Counted from the first letter of the stretch, positions 22,821 to 32,431 are shown. The stretch is 37,838 bases of DNA from an uncultured Alphaproteobacteria bacterium (GCA_902537615.1 CACBBU010000011.1:1-37838); one strand, 5' to 3'. Made by a program: numbers and translations. The notes: generated by a model not told the origin, from the letters alone.

Positions 22821-24208
22821 AAGTTCAAAAAATTAAAAAAAGCTTCTTTATATTTGGTTTAGGAATCTCCGGTTTATCGGCAGCCTTATTCTTAAAACAA
22901 CAATCACAATCTATTTTTTGTTGGGATGACAACTTAAAAAAAAGAATAAATGCTAAACAAAAAAAGCTAAATATTAATAACTACGACTCATTAGATTTTA
23001 AAAAAATAGATTATGTTGTTACAAGTCCAATTATTAATCATCGACTTAAGGGTTCAAGCCCAATTATTACAAAGGCTAAAAAAAATAAAGTAAAGATAAT
23101 ATCGGACCTTGAACTAATAGAGATTTTTAATATTAAAAATCTAAAAGTAGGGGTAACAGGTACTAATGGTAAATCTACTACAACTAAATTTATACAATCT
23201 AGTTTATTATCAAAGAAAAACAAGATTTTTGCCTGTGGTAATTTTGGTTTGCCGATAGGGGATGTAATCAGAAAATCTAACGCTAATGATATTTTTGTAA
23301 TTGAAGCCTCTTCATTTCAACTTGATAAAATTTTTTCCTTAAAGTTTGACATCTCAATACTTCTTAATATTTCTAAAGATCACTTAGACTGGCATGGAAG
23401 TTTTAATAAATATATAAATTCAAAAATGAATATTTTTAAAAGTCAAAAAAAAGACAACTTTTCTATAATATGTATAGATGACAGTAATTGTAAAAAAATT
23501 GCACAAGATTTTAATAGAAGATTTTCTTCAAAACTTATTAAAATTAGCACAAAAAAAGAAATAAAAGATGGTATTTATCTAGAATTTAAAAACCAAGGGT
23601 TTTTTATAGTGAATAAAATTAGCAATGAAAAAATCTTTTTTAATTATAATACTTTAATGTTTGCAAAGGTTAAACATAACTTTGAAAATTTTCTAGCAGC
23701 CTATGTGGTTAACTTTTTGTTAAAGAAAAGTCCAAAACAATTTAAAAGTTCCTTAAAAAAAATAGTTGGTTTAGAGCATCGGTTAGAGCTTTTAGGAAAT
23801 TATAAAAATATTTTTTTTTACAATGATAGTAAGGCCACAAATGTTGAATCCTCAAGAAATGCTATCAATTCGTTCAAAAGTATTTACTGGATTCTTGGAG
23901 GAAGAAAAAAAGTAGGTGGACTTAATGGCATTGATAAATCCCTAAAAAATGTAGAATACGCTTTCAGTTTCGGTGAATCAGGTAAGGAATTTAGCGAATA
24001 CCTTTCAAAACAAGGAGTTAAATCTACTTATTATAACAAACTTAAAGAAGTCTTTCTAATTGCGGTAGAAAAAGCATTAAAAGAAAAAAAACAAATTAAT
24101 TTAATTTTTTCACCTGCTTGTTCGTCTTTTGATCAATACAAAAACTTTGAACACAGAGGAAATGAATTTAAAGCTCTAGTTAATGGAACTATAAAAAGTG
24201 CAAAATAA
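22817..24208 (+). CDS. murD: UDP-MurNAc-L-alanine:D-glutamate ligase MurD
   Basis: A 463-residue cytoplasmic Mur ligase adding D-glutamate as the second stem residue. An N-terminal Rossmann-like start (FIFGLGISGLSAA) binds the UDP part; the ATP loop is TGTNGKST (114-121); EASSFQLDKI, LNISKDHLDWHG and the C-terminal NDSKATNVESS and ILGGRKKVGG are MurD-specific. The gene overlaps mraY by 4 bases and ftsW by 11. Confidence 0.95.
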   Translation: MKVQKIKKSFFIFGLGISGLSAALFLKQQSQSIFCWDDNLKKRINAKQKKLNINNYDSLDFKKIDYVVTSPIINHRLKGSSPIITKAKKNKVKIISDLELIEIFNIKNLKVGVTGTNGKSTTTKFIQSSLLSKKNKIFACGNFGLPIGDVIRKSNANDIFVIEASSFQLDKIFSLKFDISILLNISKDHLDWHGSFNKYINSKMNIFKSQKKDNFSIICIDDSNCKKIAQDFNRRFSSKLIKISTKKEIKDGIYLEFKNQGFFIVNKISNEKIFFNYNTLMFAKVKHNFENFLAAYVVNFLLKKSPKQFKSSLKKIVGLEHRLELLGNYKNIFFYNDSKATNVESSRNAINSFKSIYWILGGRKKVGGLNGIDKSLKNVEYAFSFGESGKEFSEYLSKQGVKSTYYNKLKEVFLIAVEKALKEKKQINLIFSPACSSFDQYKNFEHRGNEFKALVNGTIKSAK

Positions 24209-25283
24209 AAAAAATGATATAATTGGTTTTTTTAGTAATTTAGACAAATTAATTTTTTTTTCCGTGATACTGTTAATGTTTGTTGGAATTTTTGCTGTGT
24301 TTAGTGCTTCAACACGTATTGATCAAAAATATGATCTGTTATTCAAAAAACATCTCCTTTTTTGTTTATTGGGCTTTTTCATGATTTGTTTTTTATCAAA
24401 ATTTTCAATAAAGAGTCTAATTTTTATTAGTATATTTTTTTTTTGTTTTTCTTTACTTTTATCAATATCTACAATTATTTTTTTCCCTGAAACAAAAGGA
24501 GCTAGCAGATGGATTAAAGTTTTTGGTTTCTCCTTTCAACCATCTGAAATCATTAAACCTAGTTTTATAATTGTGAGTTCACTTCTATTATCAAGATTCA
24601 AAACTAAACATGACTTTTCCTTTTTAGTAAATGTTTTTATTTTTGTTTTAATAGGATTAATTCTTTTAAGACAACCTGATTTTGGAATGTTTTTACTTTT
24701 ATTTTTTGTATGGATCATACAAATTTTTAATTCAAAGCTAGATTTAAAAATTCTAACTCCAATTATCCTTATTTTTTTAGGGGTATTTGTAACAAGTTAT
24801 TTCCTTTTAGAGCATGTACGTTTCAGAATTAATAATTTTTTTTTTGGAAATGTAGGTGATAATTATCAAATAAACAAATCTTTGGAGTCGTTCGCCAATG
24901 GTGGATTATTTGGGCAAGGTCTTGGTAACGGGAATATTTCAAAGAGTTTACCCGATGCGCACTCGGATTTTATTTTTGCTTTAATTGGTGAAGAGTTTGG
25001 TATTTTAGCGATAGTTATTATTATTTGTTTGTATCTCACAATATACTTGAGAATTTTTTTTATTTGTCACAGGACGAATAATTTTTTTATACTTAATTCT
25101 ACCTTAGGTTTAGGTAATATTTTTATCTTCCAGACTATTATAAATATCTCTACAAGTATAAATTTATTACCAACAAAAGGTATGACTCTCCCATTTATTT
25201 CTTATGGAGGTTCTTCTTTTTTGTCCAATGCAATTATTATAGGTTTTGTTATGGTACTGTTGAAAGTTGTAAAAAATGAATAA
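24198..25283 (+). CDS. ftsW: Septal peptidoglycan glycosyltransferase FtsW
   Basis: A 361-residue SEDS-family membrane protein (about ten spans) that polymerises lipid II at the septum together with FtsI. Family segments are FSASTRIDQKYD, KGASRWIKVFGFSFQPSEI, the long loop with NGGLFGQGLGNG and LPDAHSDFIFALIGEEFG, and LPFISYGGSS. The start is GTG at 24198, overlapping murD by 11 bases; the nearby ATG at 24214 is out of frame. It overlaps murG by 8 bases. Confidence 0.95.
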   Translation: MQNKKNDIIGFFSNLDKLIFFSVILLMFVGIFAVFSASTRIDQKYDLLFKKHLLFCLLGFFMICFLSKFSIKSLIFISIFFFCFSLLLSISTIIFFPETKGASRWIKVFGFSFQPSEIIKPSFIIVSSLLLSRFKTKHDFSFLVNVFIFVLIGLILLRQPDFGMFLLLFFVWIIQIFNSKLDLKILTPIILIFLGVFVTSYFLLEHVRFRINNFFFGNVGDNYQINKSLESFANGGLFGQGLGNGNISKSLPDAHSDFIFALIGEEFGILAIVIIICLYLTIYLRIFFICHRTNNFFILNSTLGLGNIFIFQTIINISTSINLLPTKGMTLPFISYGGSSFLSNAIIIGFVMVLLKVVKNE

Positions 25284-26307
25284 AATTATTTTTTTTGTTG
25301 CTGGTGGCACTGGAGGACATTTATTTCCTGCAATGGCAGTTGCGCAATCTTTTGAAAAAACACAATCACATTTTTTAATTGACAGTAGGACAAAAAAATT
25401 TTTATTAGGAAAAAATATTAAATATCATGTGATTTCATCAAGTAAATTAGAGAAAAATATTTTTAAAATAATTCTTTCAATTTTAAAGATTTTTTATGGT
25501 TTCCTTCATTCTTTTTATTTAATCATAAAATTTAAACCTTCATTGATAGTTGGTTTTGGCGGGTATACCTCCATACCATCTATACTTGCCGCAAAAGTCT
25601 TAAATAAGAAGATACTAATTCATGAGCAAAATTCTGTAATGGGAAAAACAAATAGATTCTTATCTAAAATTTCTACTAAAGTGGCTGTAACTTATGAAAA
25701 TACTATTTTTGCTCAGAAATCTTCAATTTTTTCAGGAATACCAATCAGAAAGGTAAAAATAAAAAAAAAAACTTACCAAAAAAATAAAAAAACCATCTTA
25801 ATAATTGGTGGCAGTCAAGGAGCTAGAGTTTTAAGTGAAATAGTGACAAAAATTATATCAAACTTGGATAAAAATCTATTAAAAAAAATCTTTATTATTC
25901 ACCAAGTTAGAGATGAAGATTTAAATATTATGAAAAAATTTTATCAAAGTTTAAATGTAAAATTTAAATTGAGAACCTTTTTTAAAGATATATACAGCGA
26001 AATAAATAATTCAGACCTTGTAATAAGTAGATGTGGAGCCTCAAGTTTGGCAGAAATAGAGTTTTTTACAAAATTTTGTATACTTGTCCCACTTCCTAAT
26101 TCGGCAAATAATCATCAATATTCAAACGCTGTTGAATTTAAAAAAACCAATAATTGTGAAATAGTAGATCAATCAAATATAAATTACAAAAAGCTTTTAA
26201 AAGTAATAAAATCAAATCTTTTTGAAAAAAAAATAAAAAAAATAAAACCTATTATAAAAACAAAAAAAATTTCTCTAGTAAACATTATAAATGATATGCT
26301 CAAATGA
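25276..26307 (+). CDS. murG: Lipid II synthase MurG (UDP-GlcNAc transferase)
   Basis: A 343-residue peripheral membrane GT-B glycosyltransferase that adds GlcNAc to lipid I on the cytoplasmic face. It shows the glycine-rich AGGTGGHLFPAMAVA at the N-terminus, VGFGGYTSIPSILAAK, HEQNSVMGKTNRFL, the second-domain LIIGGSQGARVLSE and SRCGASSLAEIEF. It overlaps ftsW by 8 bases, and murC begins 3 bases after its stop. Confidence 0.96.
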   Translation: MNKIIFFVAGGTGGHLFPAMAVAQSFEKTQSHFLIDSRTKKFLLGKNIKYHVISSSKLEKNIFKIILSILKIFYGFLHSFYLIIKFKPSLIVGFGGYTSIPSILAAKVLNKKILIHEQNSVMGKTNRFLSKISTKVAVTYENTIFAQKSSIFSGIPIRKVKIKKKTYQKNKKTILIIGGSQGARVLSEIVTKIISNLDKNLLKKIFIIHQVRDEDLNIMKKFYQSLNVKFKLRTFFKDIYSEINNSDLVISRCGASSLAEIEFFTKFCILVPLPNSANNHQYSNAVEFKKTNNCEIVDQSNINYKKLLKVIKSNLFEKKIKKIKPIIKTKKISLVNIINDMLK

Positions 26308-26310
26308 TAA

Positions 26311-27705
26311 ATGTTTAAAAAAAAACACATACATTTTATTGGTATTGGTGGAATTGGAATGAGCGGGATTGCTCAAGTTCTTCACAAAAAAGGTTTTAAA
26401 GTGTCAGGAAGTGATTTATCTCAGAACCTTATCATCAAAAAACTTAAAAAAAAAATGAAGATCTTTTCTTCTCATAAAGCTGAAAATATAAACAATGCTG
26501 ATATGATTGTTTACTCTTCTGCTATAAAAAAAAATAATATTGAAATCCTCACAGCAAAAAAACTAAAAATTCCCGTTTTTTCAAGAGCTAAAATGTTGGC
26601 TCAAGTTATGAGGTTAAAATCATCAATCACAGTTGCTGGATCACATGGAAAAACAACCACAACCTCATTAATAGCATCAATTTTTGAAAACTCAGGTATG
26701 GACCCTACAATTCTCAGTGGTGGAATAATCAATAGTCTAGAAATTAATGCAAAACTAGGAAAAGGTGAGTGGATTGTGGCTGAAGCGGATGAATCTGACG
26801 GTTCTTTCATGTTTTTACCCTCTACAATAGGTGTAATTAATAATATAGACCTTGAACATGTTGATTATTATAGGAGCATGAAACATTTAAAAGATTCATT
26901 TTTAAGATATTCAGAAAATATTCCTTTTTATGGCTTCATTTCATTAGGTATAGATTGTAAAAACGTGGGGGAAATTAAAAAAAAGATTTATGGAAAAAAA
27001 ATAATAACATACGGGTTTTCACCAAAATCTAATTATTCAGCGACAAATGTAAAAGTTATAAAAAAAAATAATTCTTTCTTCACTTCATTTGACATAGTAG
27101 AAAATTTTGAAAAAAAAAAAATTGTAAAGAATTTTTTATCTCCACTCTTAGGCGAACATAATATTAAAAATATTTTAGCATCAATAAGTGTTTCTAGAGG
27201 CTTAAAAATTTCATATCATAAAATTAAAATAGCACTTAAAAAATTTTCTGGAGTAAAAAGAAGATTTACAGTGCTCCATAAATCCAAGCATAATTTAATA
27301 ATTGATGATTATGCACATCATCCTGTTGAAATTAAGGAAACCCTTAAATCACTCAAACAAATTACTAAAAACGAAATAATTTCTATTTTTGAACCACATA
27401 GATATTCAAGAATATCAGCAATGATTGATGAATTTATTCATTGTTTAAAAAAATCCGATCAAATTTTTATACTTCCAGTTTTCAGTGCTGGAGAAAAAAA
27501 AATAAATAACATTGATAGTGCTTTTTTTTACAAGAAACTCAAAAAAAAATATATTAAAAAAAAGGTATATTTATCTGAGCACGATAAAAATTTTTTTGAT
27601 AAACTTAAAGAAAAAATGATTCCAGGTAATAACGTAATTTTTTTGGGTGCGGGGCTTAGTAGTAGAACAGCAAACCAATTTAAAAATTATTTAAAAAAAT
27701 GTTAA
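26311..27705 (+). CDS. murC: UDP-MurNAc:L-alanine ligase MurC
   Basis: A 464-residue Mur ligase that adds the first stem-peptide residue. The N-terminal nucleotide fold HFIGIGGIGMSGIAQVL (8-24), the ATP loop GSHGKTTT (110-117), VAEADESDGSFM, NNIDLEHVDYY and the C-terminal DDYAHHPVEIKETL and FEPHRYSR are MurC hallmarks. The order murG-murC-murB is conserved. It overlaps murB by 7 bases. Confidence 0.96.
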   Translation: MFKKKHIHFIGIGGIGMSGIAQVLHKKGFKVSGSDLSQNLIIKKLKKKMKIFSSHKAENINNADMIVYSSAIKKNNIEILTAKKLKIPVFSRAKMLAQVMRLKSSITVAGSHGKTTTTSLIASIFENSGMDPTILSGGIINSLEINAKLGKGEWIVAEADESDGSFMFLPSTIGVINNIDLEHVDYYRSMKHLKDSFLRYSENIPFYGFISLGIDCKNVGEIKKKIYGKKIITYGFSPKSNYSATNVKVIKKNNSFFTSFDIVENFEKKKIVKNFLSPLLGEHNIKNILASISVSRGLKISYHKIKIALKKFSGVKRRFTVLHKSKHNLIIDDYAHHPVEIKETLKSLKQITKNEIISIFEPHRYSRISAMIDEFIHCLKKSDQIFILPVFSAGEKKINNIDSAFFYKKLKKKYIKKKVYLSEHDKNFFDKLKEKMIPGNNVIFLGAGLSSRTANQFKNYLKKC

Positions 27706-28604
27706 TATATCATTTTTTTAAGGACTTAGTTGATATTAAAATAAACTACGAAATTGGTAAAAAAACATGGTTTGGTACAGGTGGCAAAACTAAAATTCTT
27801 TTAGTTATAAATAATTTAAAGAGCTTAAAATTCCTTTTAAAACTTGTTCCAAAATCACAACCTATTTTTTTACTAGGTGCGGGTTCAAATGTAATAGTAA
27901 GAGATGGTGGTATTAATGGAATTACTGTTAAGTTAGGTAAGGATTTCAAAAAGATTGACTACATTAAAGGAAGAAAAATAATTGATATTGGAAGTGCTGC
28001 TAAAGATTTAGATATTTCAAGATTTTGTTATGAAAATTCAATAGGAAATTTTGAGTTTTTAAGGGGTATACCAGGAACGTTAGGCGGAAATATTAAAATG
28101 AATGCCGGTTGTTTTGGTTCTTCAATAAGTGACGAACTAATATCTTGTAGAATAATTGATAGAAAAGGAAATATTAAGAAACTTCTAAAAGAAGATTTAA
28201 GATTTGATTATAGATTTTCCTCAATTCCTGGGGATTCTATTGTATTAGATGCAAAATTTAAAGCTGTAACCAAAAATAAAAGAATTATTCAGCAAATGTT
28301 AAAAAAAATAAGTGATGAAAGAATATTGAGTCAACCTATAAATTCTAGGACAGGTGGAAGCACTTTTAAAAATACACCTACAGAGTCTGCATGGAAACTA
28401 ATAGATAAAATTAATTTTAGAGGTAAGGTTTTAGGAGGAGCTAAGGTATCAGATTTACATACAAATTTTTTAATTAATAGCGGAAATGCTAATTCACTTG
28501 ATCTAGAATTGTTAGGTGAGGAGATCAAAAGTAAAGTAAAGAAAAAGTATAATATAAATCTTGATTGGGAGTTAATAAGAGTTGGACAGTTTAAAAAAAT
28601 TTAA
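27699..28604 (+). CDS. murB: UDP-N-acetylenolpyruvoylglucosamine reductase MurB
   Basis: A 301-residue FAD- and NADPH-dependent reductase producing UDP-MurNAc. The FAD-binding PCMH-type fold is shown by TWFGTGGKT, LGAGSNVIVRDGG and FLRGIPGTLGGNIKMNAG. The active-site region SRTGGSTFKNT and the following AWKLIDKINFRGK, VLGGAKVSDLHTNFLIN identify MurB. It overlaps murC by 7 bases, and ddl begins 23 bases before its end. Confidence 0.96.
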   Translation: MLIYHFFKDLVDIKINYEIGKKTWFGTGGKTKILLVINNLKSLKFLLKLVPKSQPIFLLGAGSNVIVRDGGINGITVKLGKDFKKIDYIKGRKIIDIGSAAKDLDISRFCYENSIGNFEFLRGIPGTLGGNIKMNAGCFGSSISDELISCRIIDRKGNIKKLLKEDLRFDYRFSSIPGDSIVLDAKFKAVTKNKRIIQQMLKKISDERILSQPINSRTGGSTFKNTPTESAWKLIDKINFRGKVLGGAKVSDLHTNFLINSGNANSLDLELLGEEIKSKVKKKYNINLDWELIRVGQFKKI

Positions 28605-29496
28605 AAAAATTCTTATTCTCAGTGCAGGTATTTCTGAAGAAAGAAATATATCAAAGCTTTCAGCTAAACATGTTTATGACACAATAAAAAATGAAACAAC
28701 AACTAAAATTCTTAATGTTTCTGATAATGCCAATGAACTTCTAAAAGTAATACAAAAATTTAGACCTGATGTAATTTTTAATTGCTTGCATGGTTATTTT
28801 GGAGAGGACGGACAAATTCAATCAATATTAAATTATTTAAAGATTCCTTATACTCACTCTGGAGTTTTAACTTCTGCTGTTCTAATGAACAAAATTATTT
28901 CTAAAAAATTATTCAAAAGCATAGGTATTCGTTCACCCAACTCTTATGATGAATTTAATATCAAAAATCAAAAATTTAAATTTCCTCTCATTATTAAACC
29001 TATTAGTGGTGGTTCAAGTTATGGTTTAATAAAAATAAATAATAAAAAAAGTTTAGATAAGTATTTTAACGATAAAAAATTAATAAAATCTAAAATGTTA
29101 ATAGAGCAGTTCATTGATGGAAGAGAGTTAACAGTTGGAATTTTAGAAAATAAGATATTAGGAGTTATGGAAATTAAGTTCAGTGAGGAATTATATGATT
29201 ATAATAATAAATATATTAATATTGCGGAACATATAATTAACCCAAAACTTCCAAAAAAAATTGAAAAAGAATTAATTGAAAATTCACTAAAAGTTCATTC
29301 TTCTTTAAATTGTAATTGTATTAGTAGAGTAGACTTTAGATATAATGAGAAAGCAAATAAAACTTATTTGCTTGAAGTAAACACGCAACCTGGCCTGACA
29401 AAAAATTCATTAATTCCTGAAATGGCTAGGGAAAAAGGAATTTCATTTCTAAAACTTTGTAAGATCTTACTAGACAATTCTATATGCGAAATCTAA
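28582..29496 (+). CDS. ddl: D-alanine--D-alanine ligase
   Basis: A 304-residue ATP-grasp ligase that makes the D-Ala-D-Ala dipeptide used by MurF. Typical blocks are CLHGYFGEDGQIQSILNYL, IPYTHSGVLTSAVLMNK, FPLIIKPISGGSSYG and the metal-binding end LLEVNTQPGLTKNS. The usual GGxSxEREVSL opening appears as SAGISEERNISKLS. The only in-frame standard start is TTG at 28582, which lies 23 bases inside murB, so initiation by re-initiation or coupling is likely. It overlaps ftsQ by 13 bases. Confidence 0.93.
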   Translation: MDSLKKFKKILILSAGISEERNISKLSAKHVYDTIKNETTTKILNVSDNANELLKVIQKFRPDVIFNCLHGYFGEDGQIQSILNYLKIPYTHSGVLTSAVLMNKIISKKLFKSIGIRSPNSYDEFNIKNQKFKFPLIIKPISGGSSYGLIKINNKKSLDKYFNDKKLIKSKMLIEQFIDGRELTVGILENKILGVMEIKFSEELYDYNNKYINIAEHIINPKLPKKIEKELIENSLKVHSSLNCNCISRVDFRYNEKANKTYLLEVNTQPGLTKNSLIPEMAREKGISFLKLCKILLDNSICEI

Positions 29497-30182
29497 TTTT
29501 TATAGTAACTATTTTTTTTTCACTTTTTATTTTCTATAAAAAAGATCTTCTTTTAAAGTTTCTTCAAAACTCTTTTGATAAGAAAATTTTGCAGATACAA
29601 ATAGAAAATCTTAAAAATTTATCTCCAAAAATTATCTTTGATTCTATATATTTAAAAGAAGGAGACTATTTTTGGAAATTCAATCCTGAGAAGTTAAAAA
29701 AAGATTTTGAAAAAATTAGTGAAATAAAAAATTATAATTTTACTCTTAAAAAAAATGGTATTCTTCATATTGTTATCGTTGAAAAAAAACCCTACATGAT
29801 TTGGACTTTCTCAAATAAAAAAAAATTTGTTGATAAAGAAGGTAATGTTTTAAGATTATCCGGCTTTGATAAAAGTGAATTAATTCAAATATCTGGATAT
29901 TTAAATAAAAAAAAGTTCACTCAGCTTAATGTCGTATTAGAGGAAAAAAATCAATTTAGATCATCAATTAAAAAAATCTATTATTATGAAAATATAGGTT
30001 GGCAAATGATTCTTCATGATAAGACTTGTATAATTTTACCCGAAAAAAAATTGAACGATGTCTTAAACTTTTTTGAAAATAAAATTAAAAATTCTAAAAT
30101 ATATTATGAATATAGGTTTTATGATATGAGAGTACTTGAAAGGGTTTATTTAAGTAAAAAAAATAAATGTTTAAGTTCTTAA
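29484..30182 (+). CDS. ftsQ: Cell division protein FtsQ
   Basis: A 232-residue bitopic divisome protein with a short cytoplasmic start, one membrane span (about residues 3-19), a POTRA domain (about 36-100, with LKEGDYFWKFNPEKLKKDFE and VIVEKKPYMIW) and a beta domain (VDKEGNVLR, LIQISG). FtsQ links the early division proteins to FtsBL and FtsWI from the periplasmic side. Conservation is low, so the call leans on the POTRA pattern and on its place between ddl and ftsA. It overlaps ddl by 13 bases and ftsA by 16. Confidence 0.9.
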   Translation: MRNLIFIVTIFFSLFIFYKKDLLLKFLQNSFDKKILQIQIENLKNLSPKIIFDSIYLKEGDYFWKFNPEKLKKDFEKISEIKNYNFTLKKNGILHIVIVEKKPYMIWTFSNKKKFVDKEGNVLRLSGFDKSELIQISGYLNKKKFTQLNVVLEEKNQFRSSIKKIYYYENIGWQMILHDKTCIILPEKKLNDVLNFFENKIKNSKIYYEYRFYDMRVLERVYLSKKNKCLSS

Positions 30183-31381
30183 AAAAAAATAAACAATATA
30201 TAGTTATTGACGCAGGCTCTCACAAAATCGCAGCAATATCCTTTCAAATCTTTGATAACAAACCTTTTGTAAATCGTATTGAACATCATAAAAGTAAAGG
30301 TATCAAAAATAATCAACTAAGTGACATTAATGAATTTTCCGCAGTAATTAAATTTCTAGTTAAAAAGATTAGTAACAAAACGATGAAAAAAGAGTTTTTT
30401 TGTAACATTACCGATCACAATTTATTAATTAAAAAAAAAAAAACAGACATAAACTCCGGTAAACTTGGAATTTCAAAGAAAGAAGTAAGAAAAGTTTACA
30501 GAAAAAGTCTAGGCGAAGCTGTTGAAAAAAATAAATATTTAGTACACTCTAATCCTAATAATTTCATCCTTGATGAAAAAACTGTTACACACAAACCATT
30601 TGGAAAAAAATGTAATAAATTGAGCTTATTAAGCTACAATATTTTTGTTAATGATTACAGCATTAAAAAATTATGCTCATCATTTGAAAAAAATAAAATT
30701 AATATCACTAAATTCTTTGAATCAGGCATTGCTTCCTCTATATCTTCACTAACTAAGCAAGAAAAAATTGATGGAGTTGTTTGCATTGATATTGGAGGAG
30801 ATACAACAAAAATTGTTGTGTATTTAGAAAACAACATTATTTTTGTGGAAAATCTTGCTTTAGCCGGAAATAACGTAACCACGGACCTTAGTCATGGACT
30901 ACAAATTACTGAAGAAACCGCAGAATTGACAAAAATAATGTACGGCTCAGTTATCTCAACATTTAATGAAAATATAGAAATTAATTTAGATTCAAGGAAA
31001 AAAAAAATAGTCAATAAAAATCTAATTTATGGTGTTATAAAACCTCGGTATGACGAAATACTAGAAATTGTTAGAGATAAAGTTTTTGATAATATAAACA
31101 CAAGAATTGCGATCAAATCAATAGTATTAACAGGGGGTGCTAGCAAGATTCTGGGAATTAAGAACATTTGTGAAAATATTTTTAACAGAAAAACACGTGT
31201 TATAAAAAGCATTTCAGGAAATAATTCTTTTATTGATAGGCCAGAATTTAGTACTGCTTTTGGGATGATAGAATTAGTAAATCAGTTTAAACTACACAAC
31301 GAAATGCCAAAATTTTCAAATAATCAGTTCACAAAAATTATTGATAAAATTGATAACTGGATTGAAGAAAGTTATGCGTAA
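30167..31381 (+). CDS. ftsA: Cell division actin-like protein FtsA
   Basis: A 404-residue actin-fold ATPase that anchors FtsZ to the membrane. It shows the phosphate-1 motif YIVIDAGSHKIAAI near residue 12, phosphate-2 VCIDIGGDTTKIVVY (about 205-219), the adenosine motif IVLTGGASKILG (about 319-330), and a C-terminal amphipathic helix (FTKIIDKIDNWIEESYA) for membrane binding. Codons 89-93 contain a run of 13 A (30431-30443). The start overlaps ftsQ by 16 bases. Its usual neighbour ftsZ is missing downstream; lpxC follows after 64 bp. Confidence 0.94.
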   Translation: MFKFLKKNKQYIVIDAGSHKIAAISFQIFDNKPFVNRIEHHKSKGIKNNQLSDINEFSAVIKFLVKKISNKTMKKEFFCNITDHNLLIKKKKTDINSGKLGISKKEVRKVYRKSLGEAVEKNKYLVHSNPNNFILDEKTVTHKPFGKKCNKLSLLSYNIFVNDYSIKKLCSSFEKNKINITKFFESGIASSISSLTKQEKIDGVVCIDIGGDTTKIVVYLENNIIFVENLALAGNNVTTDLSHGLQITEETAELTKIMYGSVISTFNENIEINLDSRKKKIVNKNLIYGVIKPRYDEILEIVRDKVFDNINTRIAIKSIVLTGGASKILGIKNICENIFNRKTRVIKSISGNNSFIDRPEFSTAFGMIELVNQFKLHNEMPKFSNNQFTKIIDKIDNWIEESYA

Positions 31382-31410
31382 TTTTGAAACAAAATGAAAT
31401 TTTTTGTGAA

Positions 31411-31439
31411 TTGTTTAAATTTTCTCAATTTTTTATAGT
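31411..31439 (+). promoter_or_regulatory. Candidate lpxC promoter
   Basis: TTGTTT (31411-31416) and TATAGT (31434-31439) are spaced by 17 bp in the ftsA-lpxC gap. Predicted initiation near 31446 coincides with the GTG start of lpxC, which would make the transcript leaderless. Motif-only prediction. Confidence 0.4.
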
Positions 31440-31445
31440 TATTTT

Positions 31446-32381
31446 GTGTTAAAAAGAAATTTAAATGTTAGCGAAAAAATTAGTGCCTTCATTAGTAGCC
31501 CTCCTAAAATTGTCGCTGCAAAAAAACAAAGATCAATAAAAAAAGATATTTCCATCAAAGGTATAGGTTTACATACTGGAAATAACGTTTCAATGACCCT
31601 AAAACAAGCTCCGATTAATACCGGTTACGTCTTCAGAGTTAAAAAACGTAGCAATGAGATATTAGAACTAAAAGCAGATTTTAGGAATGTTGAATCAACC
31701 CAGCTTTGCACACTTTTGTCAGATAAAAAAGGCAACACTATATCAACAGTTGAGCATATTTTATCAGCTTGCTACGGTCTAGAAATTGATAATATTTTTA
31801 TTGATCTTGACAGCAATGAAATCCCTGTTTGCGATGGTTCTTCTTATGATTTTGTACAAAAACTAGAAGATTCTGGTTTTACTGAACAGTCAGAATTCAA
31901 AAAATTTATAAGAATAAAGAATGTTATTGAAGTTAAAGATGGCTGTAAAATTGCTAGGGTATCTCCTTTTGATCAAACTATGATTTCGTGTGAAATTAAC
32001 TACGATCACGAATTAATCGGAAAACAATCAATCTCAATAGTGCTGACGCCTGATATTTATAAATCGCAAATATGTAATGCTAGAACATTCGGTTTTTTAA
32101 AGGATGTAGAAAAATTAAGATCTATGAATCTAGCTTTAGGAGGTAGTCTGGACAATGCCGTTGTTTTAGATGATAAAAAAATATTAAACAATGATGGACT
32201 GAGGTTTTCTGATGAATTTGTAAGACATAAAGTGTTAGACTTTATTGGCGATATCTCGCTTTCTGGCTTCAGAATTCTAGGATCTTTCTATACTTCTCAT
32301 AGTGGTCACAGCTTAAACATTATGCTTCTTAACAAGATTTTTGAATCAGAAAAAAACTGGGAATTAGTTTGTTCTAACTAA
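31446..32381 (+). CDS. lpxC: UDP-3-O-acyl-N-acetylglucosamine deacetylase LpxC
   Basis: A 311-residue zinc enzyme performing the committed step of lipid A synthesis. Conserved parts are IKGIGLHTGN, the zinc histidine in STVEHILSACYG, NARTFGF, GGSLDNAVVLDD, the FVRHKVLDFIGD zinc pair and the SGHSLN histidine. So this cell makes lipopolysaccharide. The family normally starts at the KQRSIKK segment (about residue 27); here an additional N-terminal extension is read from a GTG at 31446, and no other standard start exists in frame after the stop at 31416. Confidence 0.94.
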   Translation: MLKRNLNVSEKISAFISSPPKIVAAKKQRSIKKDISIKGIGLHTGNNVSMTLKQAPINTGYVFRVKKRSNEILELKADFRNVESTQLCTLLSDKKGNTISTVEHILSACYGLEIDNIFIDLDSNEIPVCDGSSYDFVQKLEDSGFTEQSEFKKFIRIKNVIEVKDGCKIARVSPFDQTMISCEINYDHELIGKQSISIVLTPDIYKSQICNARTFGFLKDVEKLRSMNLALGGSLDNAVVLDDKKILNNDGLRFSDEFVRHKVLDFIGDISLSGFRILGSFYTSHSGHSLNIMLLNKIFESEKNWELVCSN

Positions 32382-32431
32382 TTTTAAAATAAACCTTTCA
32401 AAAAAAAAAAAAAAAATTAATAATATTGAAC

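Noticed and set aside
31382-31445. Remnant of ftsZ coding sequence between ftsA and lpxC
   Set aside because: The 64-bp gap encodes nothing resembling the FtsZ C-terminal peptide in any frame I read; only a promoter-like pair is visible.
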